Of a stretch of 64,000 bases of DNA, positions 9,773 to 18,680 are shown piece by piece. The notes under the pieces were generated by a model. The model saw nothing but the letters and a program-made list of their open reading frames with translations. It searched no databases and was not told the origin of the DNA. Position 1 is the first letter of the stretch; each line of letters starts with the position of its first letter. The stretch is from assembly GCA_036399055.1 (NCBI GenBank), contig DASWNX010000026.1:186001-250000 (forward strand), written 5' to 3'. Source of the stretch: Jatrophihabitans sp. GTDB lineage: Bacteria; Actinomycetota; Actinomycetes; Mycobacteriales; Jatrophihabitantaceae. Made by a program: the position numbers and the translations under genes.

Positions 9773-10786
9773 GTGACTGCCACGACTTATCGCCTGACCC
9801 AGTACGCCCACGGCGGCGGCTGCGCCTGCAAGATCCCACCGGGCGAGCTCGAAGCGATCGTGGCCGGCCTGATCGGGGCCGGCTCGCCGGACTTGCTGGT
9901 CGGCCTGGACGACGGCGACGATGCCGCGGTGGTGCGCATCAACGGCGACACCGCCGTGCTCAGCACCGCCGACTTCTTCACCCCGGTGGTCGATGACGCC
10001 TATGACTTCGGACGGATCGCCGCCGCCAACGCGCTGTCGGACGTCTATGCGATGGGCGGCCGCCCGGTGCTGGCGATCAACCTGCTCGGCTGGCCGCGCG
10101 ACCTGCTGCCCACCGAGCTGTTGCGCGAGGTGCTGCGCGGTGGCCTGGACATCGCCGCCGAGGCCGGTTGCCCGGTCGCCGGCGGGCACAGCATCGACGA
10201 CCCGGAGCCCAAGTACGGCATGGCGGTCACCGGCATCGCCCATCCTGACCGGTTGCTGCGCAACGACGCCGCGCGCGCCGGGCAGGCCATCACGCTGACC
10301 AAGCCGCTGGGCGTCGGCGTGCTGAACAACCGCCACAAGTCCACCGGCGAGGTGTTCGAGCAGGCGATCGCCTCGATGACGACGTTGAACGCCGCCGCCT
10401 GTGCCGCGGCTTTGGGGGCAGGGCTGTCAGCGGCTACCGACGTGACCGGTTTCGGGTTGCTCGGCCACCTCTACAAGATGGCCCGGGCCTCCGGGGTCAC
10501 CGCGGTGATCGACGCCGCAGCGGTCCCGTACCTCGACGGCGCCCGGCAGGCCCTGGCCGACGGCTTCGTCAGCGGCGGCACCCGGCGCAACCTCGACTGG
10601 GTGCGTCCGCACCTGGACTTCCGCGTGGGCGAGGACGAGTTGCTGTTGCTGGCCGACGCCCAGACCAGCGGCGGGCTACTGCTGGCCGGCGAGATCGCGA
10701 CCGGCGGCGCCGCCGGGCTGGGTCCGCGGGGCGCGGTGATCGGCGAGTTCGTCCCCCGCCAAGACACCATCCTGCGAGTCAGATGA
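9773..10786 (+). CDS. selD: Selenide, water dikinase SelD
   Basis: A 337-residue enzyme making selenophosphate from selenide and ATP. With the GTG at 9773 as start, the conserved HGGGCACK loop places Cys17 and Lys20 at the same numbers as the catalytic Cys17 and Lys20 of E. coli SelD, so I prefer it to the GTG at 9755. Other family blocks are DDAAVV, STADFFTPVVDD, AANALSDVYAMGG, AGGHSI, TKPLGVGVL and TDVTGFGLLGHL. The catalytic position is Cys, not Sec. It is divergent from selC-selA-selB. The last 147 bp recur at 12988-13134 beyond the restriction-modification genes. Confidence 0.95.
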   Translation: MTATTYRLTQYAHGGGCACKIPPGELEAIVAGLIGAGSPDLLVGLDDGDDAAVVRINGDTAVLSTADFFTPVVDDAYDFGRIAAANALSDVYAMGGRPVLAINLLGWPRDLLPTELLREVLRGGLDIAAEAGCPVAGGHSIDDPEPKYGMAVTGIAHPDRLLRNDAARAGQAITLTKPLGVGVLNNRHKSTGEVFEQAIASMTTLNAAACAAALGAGLSAATDVTGFGLLGHLYKMARASGVTAVIDAAAVPYLDGARQALADGFVSGGTRRNLDWVRPHLDFRVGEDELLLLADAQTSGGLLLAGEIATGGAAGLGPRGAVIGEFVPRQDTILRVR

Positions 10787-10883
10787 CTTCGCTCCTTCCC
10801 AACACCCGGGAGTCCAGACGGCCAATCGCTGATGACAGCGTGCCGACCAGAAACTGTCAGCGGTCGACCGTAGAGTTCGTAAC

Positions 10884-12134
10884 ATGAGAGGACGTTCTAA
10901 GCTCGGCCAACCAGCGGGCCTCGACACGTGGGCCGAGCTCCGCAGCGCCGCAAGGTATCAAGGCGATGATTACGCGCTATTCACAGACGACGCCACGGCA
11001 GCCCTCGCTCAGCTGCCCAGCTCATCTGTCAACACGTGCCTGACGTCGCCGCCTTACTGGGCGGTACGCGACTACGGCCATGAGGAGCAGTTGGGACTAG
11101 AACGGGAGGTCGACGACTATGTCGAACGCCTCGTCAAGATCTACCGTGAGGTCTACCGCGTTTTGGCGGACGACGGAAGCGCCTGGCTGAACATCGGCGA
11201 CAGTTACTTCAACCGCACCGTGACCGTGGACGGGTTGCCTCCACGTGCTGGATGGCGGCGTAGCAAGCAGTTAAGTCTGGTTCCGTTCCGTGTCGCGCTC
11301 GCCCTCGAAGACGACGGCTGGTGGGTTCGGAACGTCGCTGTTTGGCAGAAGCCCAACGCGATGCCGAGCAGCGTCGTCGACCGATTGACCAACACATGGG
11401 AGCCGATATTTCTCCTTACTAAATCGGAGCGCTACTTCTTCGACTTGGACGCCATCCGGATACCTCACGCGACGGATGACACTATCGAGCGAGTTCGCGC
11501 CGAAAGCGGAGACGTCAATGGCAAAGCGAAGGGAAAGCAAGAGCTACGACGCTGGCTCAACTCGCCCCGGCACCGCTCGACAATCGATGGCTTGAAGGAA
11601 GTAGAGCGGCGCCCCAATGCTCCTGAGTCGGTGGAGCTAGCGAGATATCTCCGTGACGCTTTGAAGCGTGAGGGACGGACAATTCGATGGGTATCCGAGC
11701 AGCTAGCGCAGCCATTTGAGCGCACTCGTCACTACTTTCGGACTGACCCAATCGGGGCGAGACTCCCACCCCCGGAGACATGGCTAGAGCTGCAGAACTT
11801 ATTGCATCTCGACGACACGTTCGACGAGGCGATGCGCGTAGAAATTGGTGACAATGTGTTTCGGAACCACCCCGCTGGGCGCAATCCAGGCGATGTCTGG
11901 TCGGTGCCTGTCGCAGCGAATCGTGGAGAACATCTTGCTGTGATGCCACGTCGCCTAGCTCACCGTGCGCTGAGCGCGACGCTACCCCCCGGCGGTAGCT
12001 GTCTAGATCCGTTTATGGGATCTGGCACGACCGGTCTTGTCACCCGTGAGCTAGGCGGTCGGTTCATCGGCATAGACATCAATGCCGACTTCATACAGCC
12101 CTATTTGCAGGCTAGTTCCTACCGCGGTAGGTAG
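10884..12134 (+). CDS. Site-specific DNA methyltransferase, beta class, probable N4-cytosine (SfiI-type partner)
   Basis: A 416-residue DNA methyltransferase. Catalytic motif IV is TSPPYW at about residues 54-59, followed by motif V-VIII material. The SAM motif I, DPFMGSGTTG, is near residue 378 in the C-terminal part. The order IV...I defines the beta class, and S/TPPY favours N4-cytosine methylation. A central insertion (about residues 200-330), including an HTH-like stretch, would be the target-recognition region. The base composition is clearly less G/C-rich than the neighbours. It ends 16 bp inside the convergent SfiI-like endonuclease gene. Its role is to protect host DNA from that enzyme, with GGCCNNNNNGGCC as the likely target by analogy. 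Confidence 0.88.
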   Translation: MRGRSKLGQPAGLDTWAELRSAARYQGDDYALFTDDATAALAQLPSSSVNTCLTSPPYWAVRDYGHEEQLGLEREVDDYVERLVKIYREVYRVLADDGSAWLNIGDSYFNRTVTVDGLPPRAGWRRSKQLSLVPFRVALALEDDGWWVRNVAVWQKPNAMPSSVVDRLTNTWEPIFLLTKSERYFFDLDAIRIPHATDDTIERVRAESGDVNGKAKGKQELRRWLNSPRHRSTIDGLKEVERRPNAPESVELARYLRDALKREGRTIRWVSEQLAQPFERTRHYFRTDPIGARLPPPETWLELQNLLHLDDTFDEAMRVEIGDNVFRNHPAGRNPGDVWSVPVAANRGEHLAVMPRRLAHRALSATLPPGGSCLDPFMGSGTTGLVTRELGGRFIGIDINADFIQPYLQASSYRGR

Positions 12135-12931
12135 AGGAAAGGGTCGTTAGTCTCCTGACCCGATACGCCAATATCACGCCATCGCGCAGATGTGAATCCG
12201 TTCTGGCTGCCTGCATAGCTCAGCTGCTGCAATCGCCATGGACATGCTGCCCGTAGTCGAGGGAAGTACACTCGAATTCGCGGTGTCTCACCAAGGGCGG
12301 GGCTGTGCTTACCCTGACCAAAGAAAGTTGTTGTCGCATTGGGATTGTAGATTGACTTTAACAAATTGTGTGGGATAGCCAAAATATAAATATCCATCAA
12401 TTCACGGAAACGACCCGCAGGATCGTTATCAAGATCCCGGTAGTAGAAGTGAACGAACATAGAAGTTGTCACGGCGGGCAGAATCGCTCCATCCACGGCG
12501 ATGATGTCCATGTGCGGCGGTACGCCTGCCGCTAGGTGCACAATAGTCCCTGCGGACGTCGTGAAATCCGCATCCATTGGCAGTTGCGACGCCTGCAAGG
12601 TGTCGCGGTTATTCTCCTTGGAGGCCTTCGCGTCCACGAGAAGGATCTGCGGAAACAAGCCAGCTCCGGTAGGAAGCCATCGTGCCCGTTTGTAGTCTAT
12701 AAAGCCCGCGAAGCGCTTATTTATAGGGTAAACCTCGGCCACCTCCAGCGCATATTGAGTAAGGTCCTCGGCCAGCACGATTACTTCAGTTCCACTGGTT
12801 GCGAGCGTTGTCTCGAAAATTTCTCGTGCTTCGCGCGAGTACTGCTGAAGCGCTTGCACGATCATTCGCAGCGTTTGCTTTTCGAGGAGCTCAAGGTCGT
12901 TCGAGGCGAGCAATCTGTAGTCCTGCAGCAT
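12119..12931 (-). CDS. SfiI-like type II restriction endonuclease
   Basis: A 270-residue protein that I recognise as a close relative of SfiI, a tetrameric enzyme cutting GGCCNNNNNGGCC. Its N-terminal block EKQTLRMIVQALQQYS is SfiI-like. The nuclease residues fall at identical numbers: Asp79 (GFID), then LLVDAKAS with Asp100 and Lys102, which are the catalytic residues of SfiI. Further SfiI-like blocks are QLPMDA, LPAVTTSMFVHFYYR, GKHSPA and RIRVYFPRL. The length is also right (SfiI is 269 residues). The gene is convergent with and overlaps the methyltransferase. Family assignment is from memory of the SfiI sequence, and target specificity is inferred. Confidence 0.88.
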   Translation of the reverse strand: MLQDYRLLASNDLELLEKQTLRMIVQALQQYSREAREIFETTLATSGTEVIVLAEDLTQYALEVAEVYPINKRFAGFIDYKRARWLPTGAGLFPQILLVDAKASKENNRDTLQASQLPMDADFTTSAGTIVHLAAGVPPHMDIIAVDGAILPAVTTSMFVHFYYRDLDNDPAGRFRELMDIYILAIPHNLLKSIYNPNATTTFFGQGKHSPALGETPRIRVYFPRLRAACPWRLQQLSYAGSQNGFTSARWRDIGVSGQETNDPFLYLPR

Positions 12932-12987
12932 CCGGCTATCTTATGCGGACCGATCAGCTAACTCACACGCCCGTTAGATGGGACCAG

Positions 12988-13134
12988 TTGCTGCTGCTGG
13001 CCGACGCCCAGACCAGCGGCGGCCTGCTGCTGGCCGGCGAGATCGCGACCGGTGGCGCCGCCGGCCTGGGGCCGCGAGGCGCGGTGATCGGCGAGTTCGT
13101 CCCCCGCCAAGACACCATCCTGCGAGTCCGCTGA
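12988..13134 (+). pseudogene. selD: Duplicated 3' end of selD (remnant or alternative terminus)
   Basis: This 147-bp stretch repeats 10640-10786, the C-terminal 48 codons of selD plus stop, in the same orientation. By eye there are about nine mismatches, and every one is synonymous: the encoded ending LLLLADAQTSGG...DTILRVR is identical. It has no start codon of its own. The restriction-modification pair lies exactly between the two copies. A simple target duplication would give identical or randomly mutated copies, so the synonymous-only pattern suggests one copy came in with the element as a functional allele end. Confidence 0.85.
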
Positions 13135-13210
13135 TCCGGCCCCTGCTGCATCGTGCGGCTGAGGTGCGGGGACAGGGACAGGGACAGGGCTGGGGCAGGG
13201 TTGGGCTGGC

Positions 13211-14287
13211 TCAGGCGCCGGCGGACTCGCCGGCCTCGATCCGCCGCCGCTGCGGCACCACGGTGTACTTCGGGTCCCGCGCTGAGGCCTGGCCCGCCTC
13301 GAAGATGCCGAACCGGGTGCAGGCCGACCCGGCCACTAAAGCAGCCCCCGCCAGCCCGGACGCGACACGGCTTCGCCGGCTGAGCAGCGTGCCCAGCGCC
13401 CCGAGCGTCGTCAGCGTCTTGCTGGCCCGCATCAGCACGCCGCCGGCGCCCAGGTGCAACGGCTCGGCGGTGATGCCCATCGACGCCTCCATCGCACGCT
13501 CCACGCCCAGCTCCAGCAGCGCGCCACCGAGGGCCAGCCGGCGGGCAGGCCCGGCCTCGGACACCGGCGCCAGCAGCATGCCCAGGCCGCCGGAGGCCGC
13601 CGCCGCCGAGCCGACGAACACGAACGGCAGGTGCTTGCGGGCCGCGCTCCAGGTCGGGGTGGCGGTGTGGCTCAGCAGCACCGCGGTGTACGAGGCCACC
13701 GCCGGAGCCACCACCGCCGCGCCGAGCCCGGCCGGCCCGGCCAGCCGGGTCAGCAGCCGCACCGGCGGGCGCGCCGCGACGGGCAGCCGGCCGGCCAGCG
13801 GCGCCAGCAACTCAGCCGCTCCGGCCACCCCGGCCAGCGGTCCGTAGACCGTCAGGATCCAGGTGCCGACCGACATCGGCGAGGTGGGCTTGGCGACCCT
13901 CAGCATGTTGACGAACCTCGACGGCCGGCCCAGGTCGTGCACCAGGGCGGCGAAACTGACGCTGATCGCCGTCAGGGCCGAGATCCGGCCGGCGCGGCGC
14001 AGCACCGGCCGGCCGGTCAACCCGGCGCCTGCGCCCAACAGGGATGAGCCGGCCGCCAGCCCGCCGAGGAACAGGTAGGCCGGGATGTCGGCCTCCCACG
14101 GCGAGGCCTTGACCACCGGCCGGCCGTAGTAGGAGGTGAAGGTGGCATCGGGCACCATCTGGTGCTCGTCGCGCCGACGCCGCCCGCCCCGGCGCCGCTG
14201 ACGCCCCGAGTCAAGCGCCCCGGCCGTGGACTGCACCGGCTGGTCGGCGCGCCCCTCGGCGCGCAGCTCGGCCTGGTGCTCGCTCAC
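13211..14287 (-). CDS. NrfD/PsrC-type membrane anchor of formate dehydrogenase
   Basis: A 358-residue polytopic membrane protein with about eight hydrophobic helices, belonging to the NrfD/PsrC quinone-interacting anchor family. After a basic N-terminal segment comes TSYYGRPVVKASPWEADIP, typical of the actinobacterial members, then FLGGLAAGSSLL. The conserved HDLGRP sits after helix 3. GTG at 14287 overlaps the fdhB stop as GTGA, fixing the start. The long open frame upstream of it is a shadow of fdhB. Inferred role: passes electrons from the FdhB iron-sulfur clusters to menaquinone. Confidence 0.85.
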   Translation of the reverse strand: MSEHQAELRAEGRADQPVQSTAGALDSGRQRRRGGRRRRDEHQMVPDATFTSYYGRPVVKASPWEADIPAYLFLGGLAAGSSLLGAGAGLTGRPVLRRAGRISALTAISVSFAALVHDLGRPSRFVNMLRVAKPTSPMSVGTWILTVYGPLAGVAGAAELLAPLAGRLPVAARPPVRLLTRLAGPAGLGAAVVAPAVASYTAVLLSHTATPTWSAARKHLPFVFVGSAAAASGGLGMLLAPVSEAGPARRLALGGALLELGVERAMEASMGITAEPLHLGAGGVLMRASKTLTTLGALGTLLSRRSRVASGLAGAALVAGSACTRFGIFEAGQASARDPKYTVVPQRRRIEAGESAGA

Positions 14288-15204
14288 CCGCGGCCGCCGA
14301 GGAACGCCGCCGCCGCGCCCGCGAGCAGTGACGCCGCGGCCAGCGCGGCGTGGCGCCACATCTGCGCCAGGTCCCGGGTCGGCACCACCGGGTCCGGCGG
14401 CAGCCCGTAGACCTCCGGCTCGTCCAGCAGCAAGAAGAACGCCCCGGCCCCGCCGACCCCGTCGTCCGGGCTCTGGCCGTACAGCCGGGCCGAGTCCACG
14501 CCCTGCTCGCGCAACGTGCTCAGCCGGGCCGCGGCCCGCTCGCGCAACTCGTCCAGATCGCCGTACTGGATCGACTCGGTCGGGCAGGCCTGCGCGCAGG
14601 CCGGGGTGTTGCCGGCCCCGATCCGGTCGTAGCAGAGCGTGCACTTCTGCGCGATGCCGACGTTCTTCTGCCCCTGCTCGCCGATCCTGCGGTCGATCAC
14701 CCCGAACGGGCAGGCCGGCACGCAATAACCGCAGCCGTTGCAGATGTCCTCCTGCACCACCACCGTGCCGAACTCGGTGCGAAACAGCGAACCGGTCGGG
14801 CAGACGTCCAGGCAGCCTGCGTGGGTGCAGTGCTTGCACACGTCCGAGGACATCAGCCACCGGAAGTCGACCGCCGAGTCCGGGCTCATCGCCTCGCCCG
14901 GACGCACGGTGCTCGGCATGCCGAGGCTGACGGTGTTGCCGGTGTTGCCGGCCGGCTTGGCCGGCTGCTCGATGAAGGCCACATGCCGCCAGGTGGAGGC
15001 GCTCAGCGAGCCGGTGTTGTCATAGGAGGAACCCAGCAGGTTGAACCCATCGTCGGGAACGTCGTTCCATTCCTTGCAGGCGACCTCGCAGGCCTTGCAG
15101 CCGATGCACACCGAGGTGTCGGTGAAGAAACCCTTGCGCGGCTGGGCGTCCTGCCAGCCTGCGTCGGCGGCGGGGTCATCGAGCGGTCCGGACAGGCTGG
15201 GCAT
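14284..15204 (-). CDS. fdhB: Formate dehydrogenase iron-sulfur subunit
   Basis: A 306-residue ferredoxin-like electron-transfer subunit with four Cys clusters for 4Fe-4S centres. They are CIGCKACEVACKEW (about residues 32-45), CKHCTHAGCLDVCPTG, CNGCGYCVPACPFGV and CTLCYDR...CAQACPTE. It has no C-terminal transmembrane helix of the FdnH type, which fits the separate NrfD-like anchor encoded next. ATG at 15204 overlaps the fdhA TGA as TGATG. It takes electrons from the Mo/W-Sec active site of FdhA. Confidence 0.93.
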   Translation of the reverse strand: MPSLSGPLDDPAADAGWQDAQPRKGFFTDTSVCIGCKACEVACKEWNDVPDDGFNLLGSSYDNTGSLSASTWRHVAFIEQPAKPAGNTGNTVSLGMPSTVRPGEAMSPDSAVDFRWLMSSDVCKHCTHAGCLDVCPTGSLFRTEFGTVVVQEDICNGCGYCVPACPFGVIDRRIGEQGQKNVGIAQKCTLCYDRIGAGNTPACAQACPTESIQYGDLDELRERAAARLSTLREQGVDSARLYGQSPDDGVGGAGAFFLLLDEPEVYGLPPDPVVPTRDLAQMWRHAALAAASLLAGAAAAFLGGRG

Positions 15205-18200
15205 CAGTCCTCCTGCGGTGGGGCTGGCGTCGGTCCGGTCGCGTCGAGCGGGCCCGCCGCTGACGGAGCGGACTCCATCGGATCGACCGGTGTCCGCTTG
15301 GTGTTGCCGGTCTCGACGGTGATACCGGCCCGACGGCGGTAGTCGGCGACGAAGCGCAGCAGCGCCGGCCCGGTCGGCCGCCGGCCGGGCCGGATGTCGC
15401 AGCTGGCGACCTTGGTCTCCTGGATGTGCACGTTCGGGTCCAGCGTCACCCCGAACAGGTCGTTGGCCGAGTCGCCGCTGACCAGCGCCGAACCGCCCAC
15501 CCCCCAATGGTAGGGCAGGCCGATCTGGTGGAACTGCTTGCCGTCGATCAGCAGCGGCGTCACCCGTTCGGTGACCAGCACCCGGGCCTCGATGGCGGTG
15601 CGGGCGGTGACGATGGTGGCCCAGCCAAGGTGGGCCAGCCCGCGCTCGCGCGCCAACTGCGGCGACACCTCGCAGAAGAACTCCGGCTGCAGCTCGGAAA
15701 GGTAGGGCAGCCACCGGCTCATGCCACCGGCGGTGTGATGCTCGGTGAGCCGGTATGTGGTGAACAGATAAGGGAAAACGTCGGCGTGCGGCTCAGGCGG
15801 CGAGGGGTTCTGCAGGTTGTCCGGACGAGGGAAGACCTGCCGGGTCGGATTGGCCTGCTGCCGGTACATCGGGTTGCGCACCGGCGACTCGGCGGGCTCG
15901 TAATGGGCCGGCAGCGGGCCGTCCAGGATGCCCTCCGGCGCGTACAACCAGGCTTTGCCGTCGGACTGCATGATGAAGGCGTCGTCACCGGCCAGCCCCG
16001 CGACGCCGGCAGTGCCGGGCTCGGGACGGTAGGACGGCGGCCGGTCGGCGGGAAAGTCCGGCACGTCGTGGCCGGTCCAGCGCTGCTGCTCCGAATCCCA
16101 CCAGACGTAGGCCTTGCGCTCGCTCCACGGCTTGCCGTCGGGGTCAGCGGCTGCCCGGTTGTACAGGGTGCGCCGGTTGGCCGGCCACGCCCAGCCCCAT
16201 TCCGGCGCCACCCAGGACTGCTCCTGGCCCGGCTTGCGGCGGGCGGCCTGGTTGACGCCGTCGGCGTAGACCCCGCAATAGATCCAGCAGCCGCCCGAGG
16301 TGGAGCCGTCCGGCTTCATCTCGGTGAACAGCTTCAGCGGCTGGCCGACCTTCTCACCGCTGAGGTGAACTCCGTTGATCTCACGCAGCACCGCGTCGGC
16401 CGACGGGTCGCCCTCGGCGTCGACCGGGTAGTCCCAGGTCAGGTCGAGGATCGGGCGGTCCCGCTGCTCGGTCGAGCCGGCCAGCCGCTGGCGGATCTTG
16501 CGGCCGAGGTGGAAGAAGAAGTGCAGCTCGCTGCGGCAGTCTCCGGGCGGCGCGACGGCCTTGTGGTGCCACTGCAGCATCCGCTGTGTCTGGGTGAAGG
16601 TGCCGTCCTTCTCCACGTGCGAGGCAGCCGGGAAGAAGAACACCTCGGTCTGGATGTCCTCGGTCCGCAGCTCGCCGGTCTCGATCTCGGGGCCGTCCTT
16701 CCAGAACGTCGCCGACTCGATCATGTTGAGGTCGCGCACGACCAGCCACTTCAGGTGCGCCATGCCCAGGCGCTGCATCTTGCCGTGCGCCGAGCCGACC
16801 GCCGGGTTCTGGCCGAGCAAGAAATAGCCCTCGACCTTGTCCTCGAGCATGTCCATCACGGTCTGGTAGGTGCCATGGTCGCCGGTCAGTTTGGGCAGAT
16901 AATGGAAGGCGAACTCGTTGTCAGCAGTCGCCGCGTCTCCCCAGTAGGACTTGAGCAGGCTGACCGTGTAGGACTCGGCCTCGGCCCAGAACCCCTTCTG
17001 CTCGGTGCTGCGGATGGTGTCGAGGTAGGAAGCCAGGTCATCGTGCTCGCCGGCCTTGGGCATCGGCAGGTAGCCGGGCAGCAGGTTGTACAGCGTCGGG
17101 ATGTCAGTCGAGCCCTGGATGCTGGCGTGCCCGCGCAGCGCCATGATGCCACCGCCCGGGCGGCCCATGTTCCCCAGCAGCAGCTGGATGATCGCCGCGC
17201 CGCGGATGTACTGGACGCCGACCGTGTGATGGGTCCAGCCCACCGAGTACACCCAGGCGGTGGTGCGCTCGCGGTTGCTGTTGTCGGTGACCGCCTGGCA
17301 GACCTTGAGGAAGTCCTCGGGCGCGACCCCGCAGACCTGCTCGACCAGCTCGGGGGTGTAACGGGCGTAGTGCCGCTTGAGCACCTGGAACACGCACCGC
17401 GGATGCTGGAGCGTCTCGTCGCGCTCGACCTCGGCGTGCTCTAGCTTCGCGCCGTGGCCGCCCATCTCGTGGCCGCCGCTTCGCTCGCCCTGCGAGGTCT
17501 CGCTCTCTTGACCGCTGCCGCCGCTGCCGGCGTCGTCGGCTCGGGAGTCCGGCTCGGTGCGCGATCCCGCGGCCGGGCTGTCGCCCTGACCCTGATAGGA
17601 CCAGGTCGAGGTGTCATACATCCCGGTCTCTGGGTCGTAGCCGGAGAAGACGCCGTCGAGGTCGTCGACGTCGGCGAAGTCCTCGCGCAGCAGGGTGGCG
17701 GCGTTGGTGTAGGCCAGCACGTACTCATGGAAGTACTTCTCGTTCGACAGGATGTAGTTGACGATCGCGCCGAGGAACACGATGTCGCTGCCGGCCCGCA
17801 GCGGCACGTGCTGGTCGGCCAGCGCCGAGGTGCGGGTGAACCGCGGGTCGATGTGGATCACCTTGGCGCCACGGGCCTTGGCCGCCATCACCCACTGGAA
17901 CCCGACCGGGTGGCACTCGGCCATGTTCGAGCCCTGGATGACGATGCAGTCAGAGTTCTGCAGGTCCTGCAGGAAGGAGGTGGCGCCGCCACGTCCGAAC
18001 GAGGCCCCCAAACTGGGGACGGTGGCGCTGTGTCAAATACGGGCCTGGTTCTCGATCTGGATCGCGCCCAGGGCGGTGAACAGCTTCTTGATCAGGTAGT
18101 TCTCTTCGTTGTCCAGGGTCGCCCCGCCCAGCGAGGCGATCCCGAGCGTGCGGCGCAGCGGCCGGCCGTGGGAGTCGGCGTCCTGCCAGGTGCGGGCCCG

Positions 18201-18602
18201 GCTCTGGATCACCCGGTCGGCGATCATGTCCGTGGCCGTCTCCAGGTCCAGCGGCTCCCAGTCCAGGCCCCCCGGACGCCGGTACAGCATCGCGGTCTGT
18301 CGGCCGGGCGAGTTCACCAGTTGCTCGCTGGCCGAGCCCTTCGGGCACAGCCGACCCCGGCTGACCGGCGAGTCCGGATCGCCCTCGATGCCGATGACCT
18401 TCTCGTCCTTGACGTAAACCCGCTGGCCGCAGCCCACCGCGCAGTACGGGCAGACGCTCTTGACCATCCGGTCGGCGGTCTCGGTGCGGGCGGTCAGCTG
18501 GGCGGTGCGCTGGGACTGCACCGCCCGACCACGCCCGAGCGGGTCCGAGTCGCTGATCTGACGCAGAACCGGCCAGGACAGCAAGGTCTTTCGCAGGCTC
18601 AC
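15204..18602 (-). CDS. fdhA: Selenocysteine-containing formate dehydrogenase, catalytic subunit
   Basis: A 1132-residue molybdopterin oxidoreductase read through an in-frame UGA (18035-18033, residue 190). The flanking sequence ENQARI-U-HSATVPSLG matches the active-site Sec-His context of formate dehydrogenases. The N-terminal 4Fe-4S motif is CPYCAVGCG...LCPKG (about residues 51-87). Downstream are pterin-binding blocks such as VIQGSNMAECHPVGFQW, NMGRPGGGIMALRGHASIQGS and a C-terminal dinucleotide-binding domain (IGLPYHWG). An acidic low-complexity insert lies around residues 345-400. I see no twin-arginine signal. ORF callers will split it into 15204-18011 and 18033-18602. It forms a coupled operon with fdhB and the NrfD-like anchor. 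Confidence 0.95.
18004..18035 (-). promoter_or_regulatory. UGA(Sec) codon with bSECIS-like hairpin
   Basis: Reading minus, UGA (18035-18033) is followed 12 nt later by a 7-bp stem, GTCCCCA (18020-18014) and TGGGGGC (18010-18004), with an apical GTT loop. A short stem just 3' of the UGA with a GU-containing loop is the hallmark of bacterial SECIS elements, which bind the SelB C-terminal domain. It lies entirely inside the fdhA coding sequence. Confidence 0.85.
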
Positions 18603-18680
18603 GAGTGATCCTTTCGCCCTCGAAACCCACCCTACCCAGGTGTCAAGACGGCCCGGGCCCGAACGGCGGTCGACACGCGC

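Noticed and set aside
14288..14860. Upstream extension of the NrfD-type gene
   Set aside because: It overlaps fdhB out of frame; the GTGA overlap at 14287 gives the natural start.
15426..17444. Large plus-strand frame opposite fdhA
   Set aside because: It is antisense to conserved molybdopterin enzyme sequence and shows no domain.
18012..18035. Apparent stop splitting fdhA into two genes
   Set aside because: The UGA sits in the Sec context of formate dehydrogenases, has a bSECIS-like hairpin after it, and the full Sec machinery is adjacent. It is a recoded codon, not a nonsense mutation.
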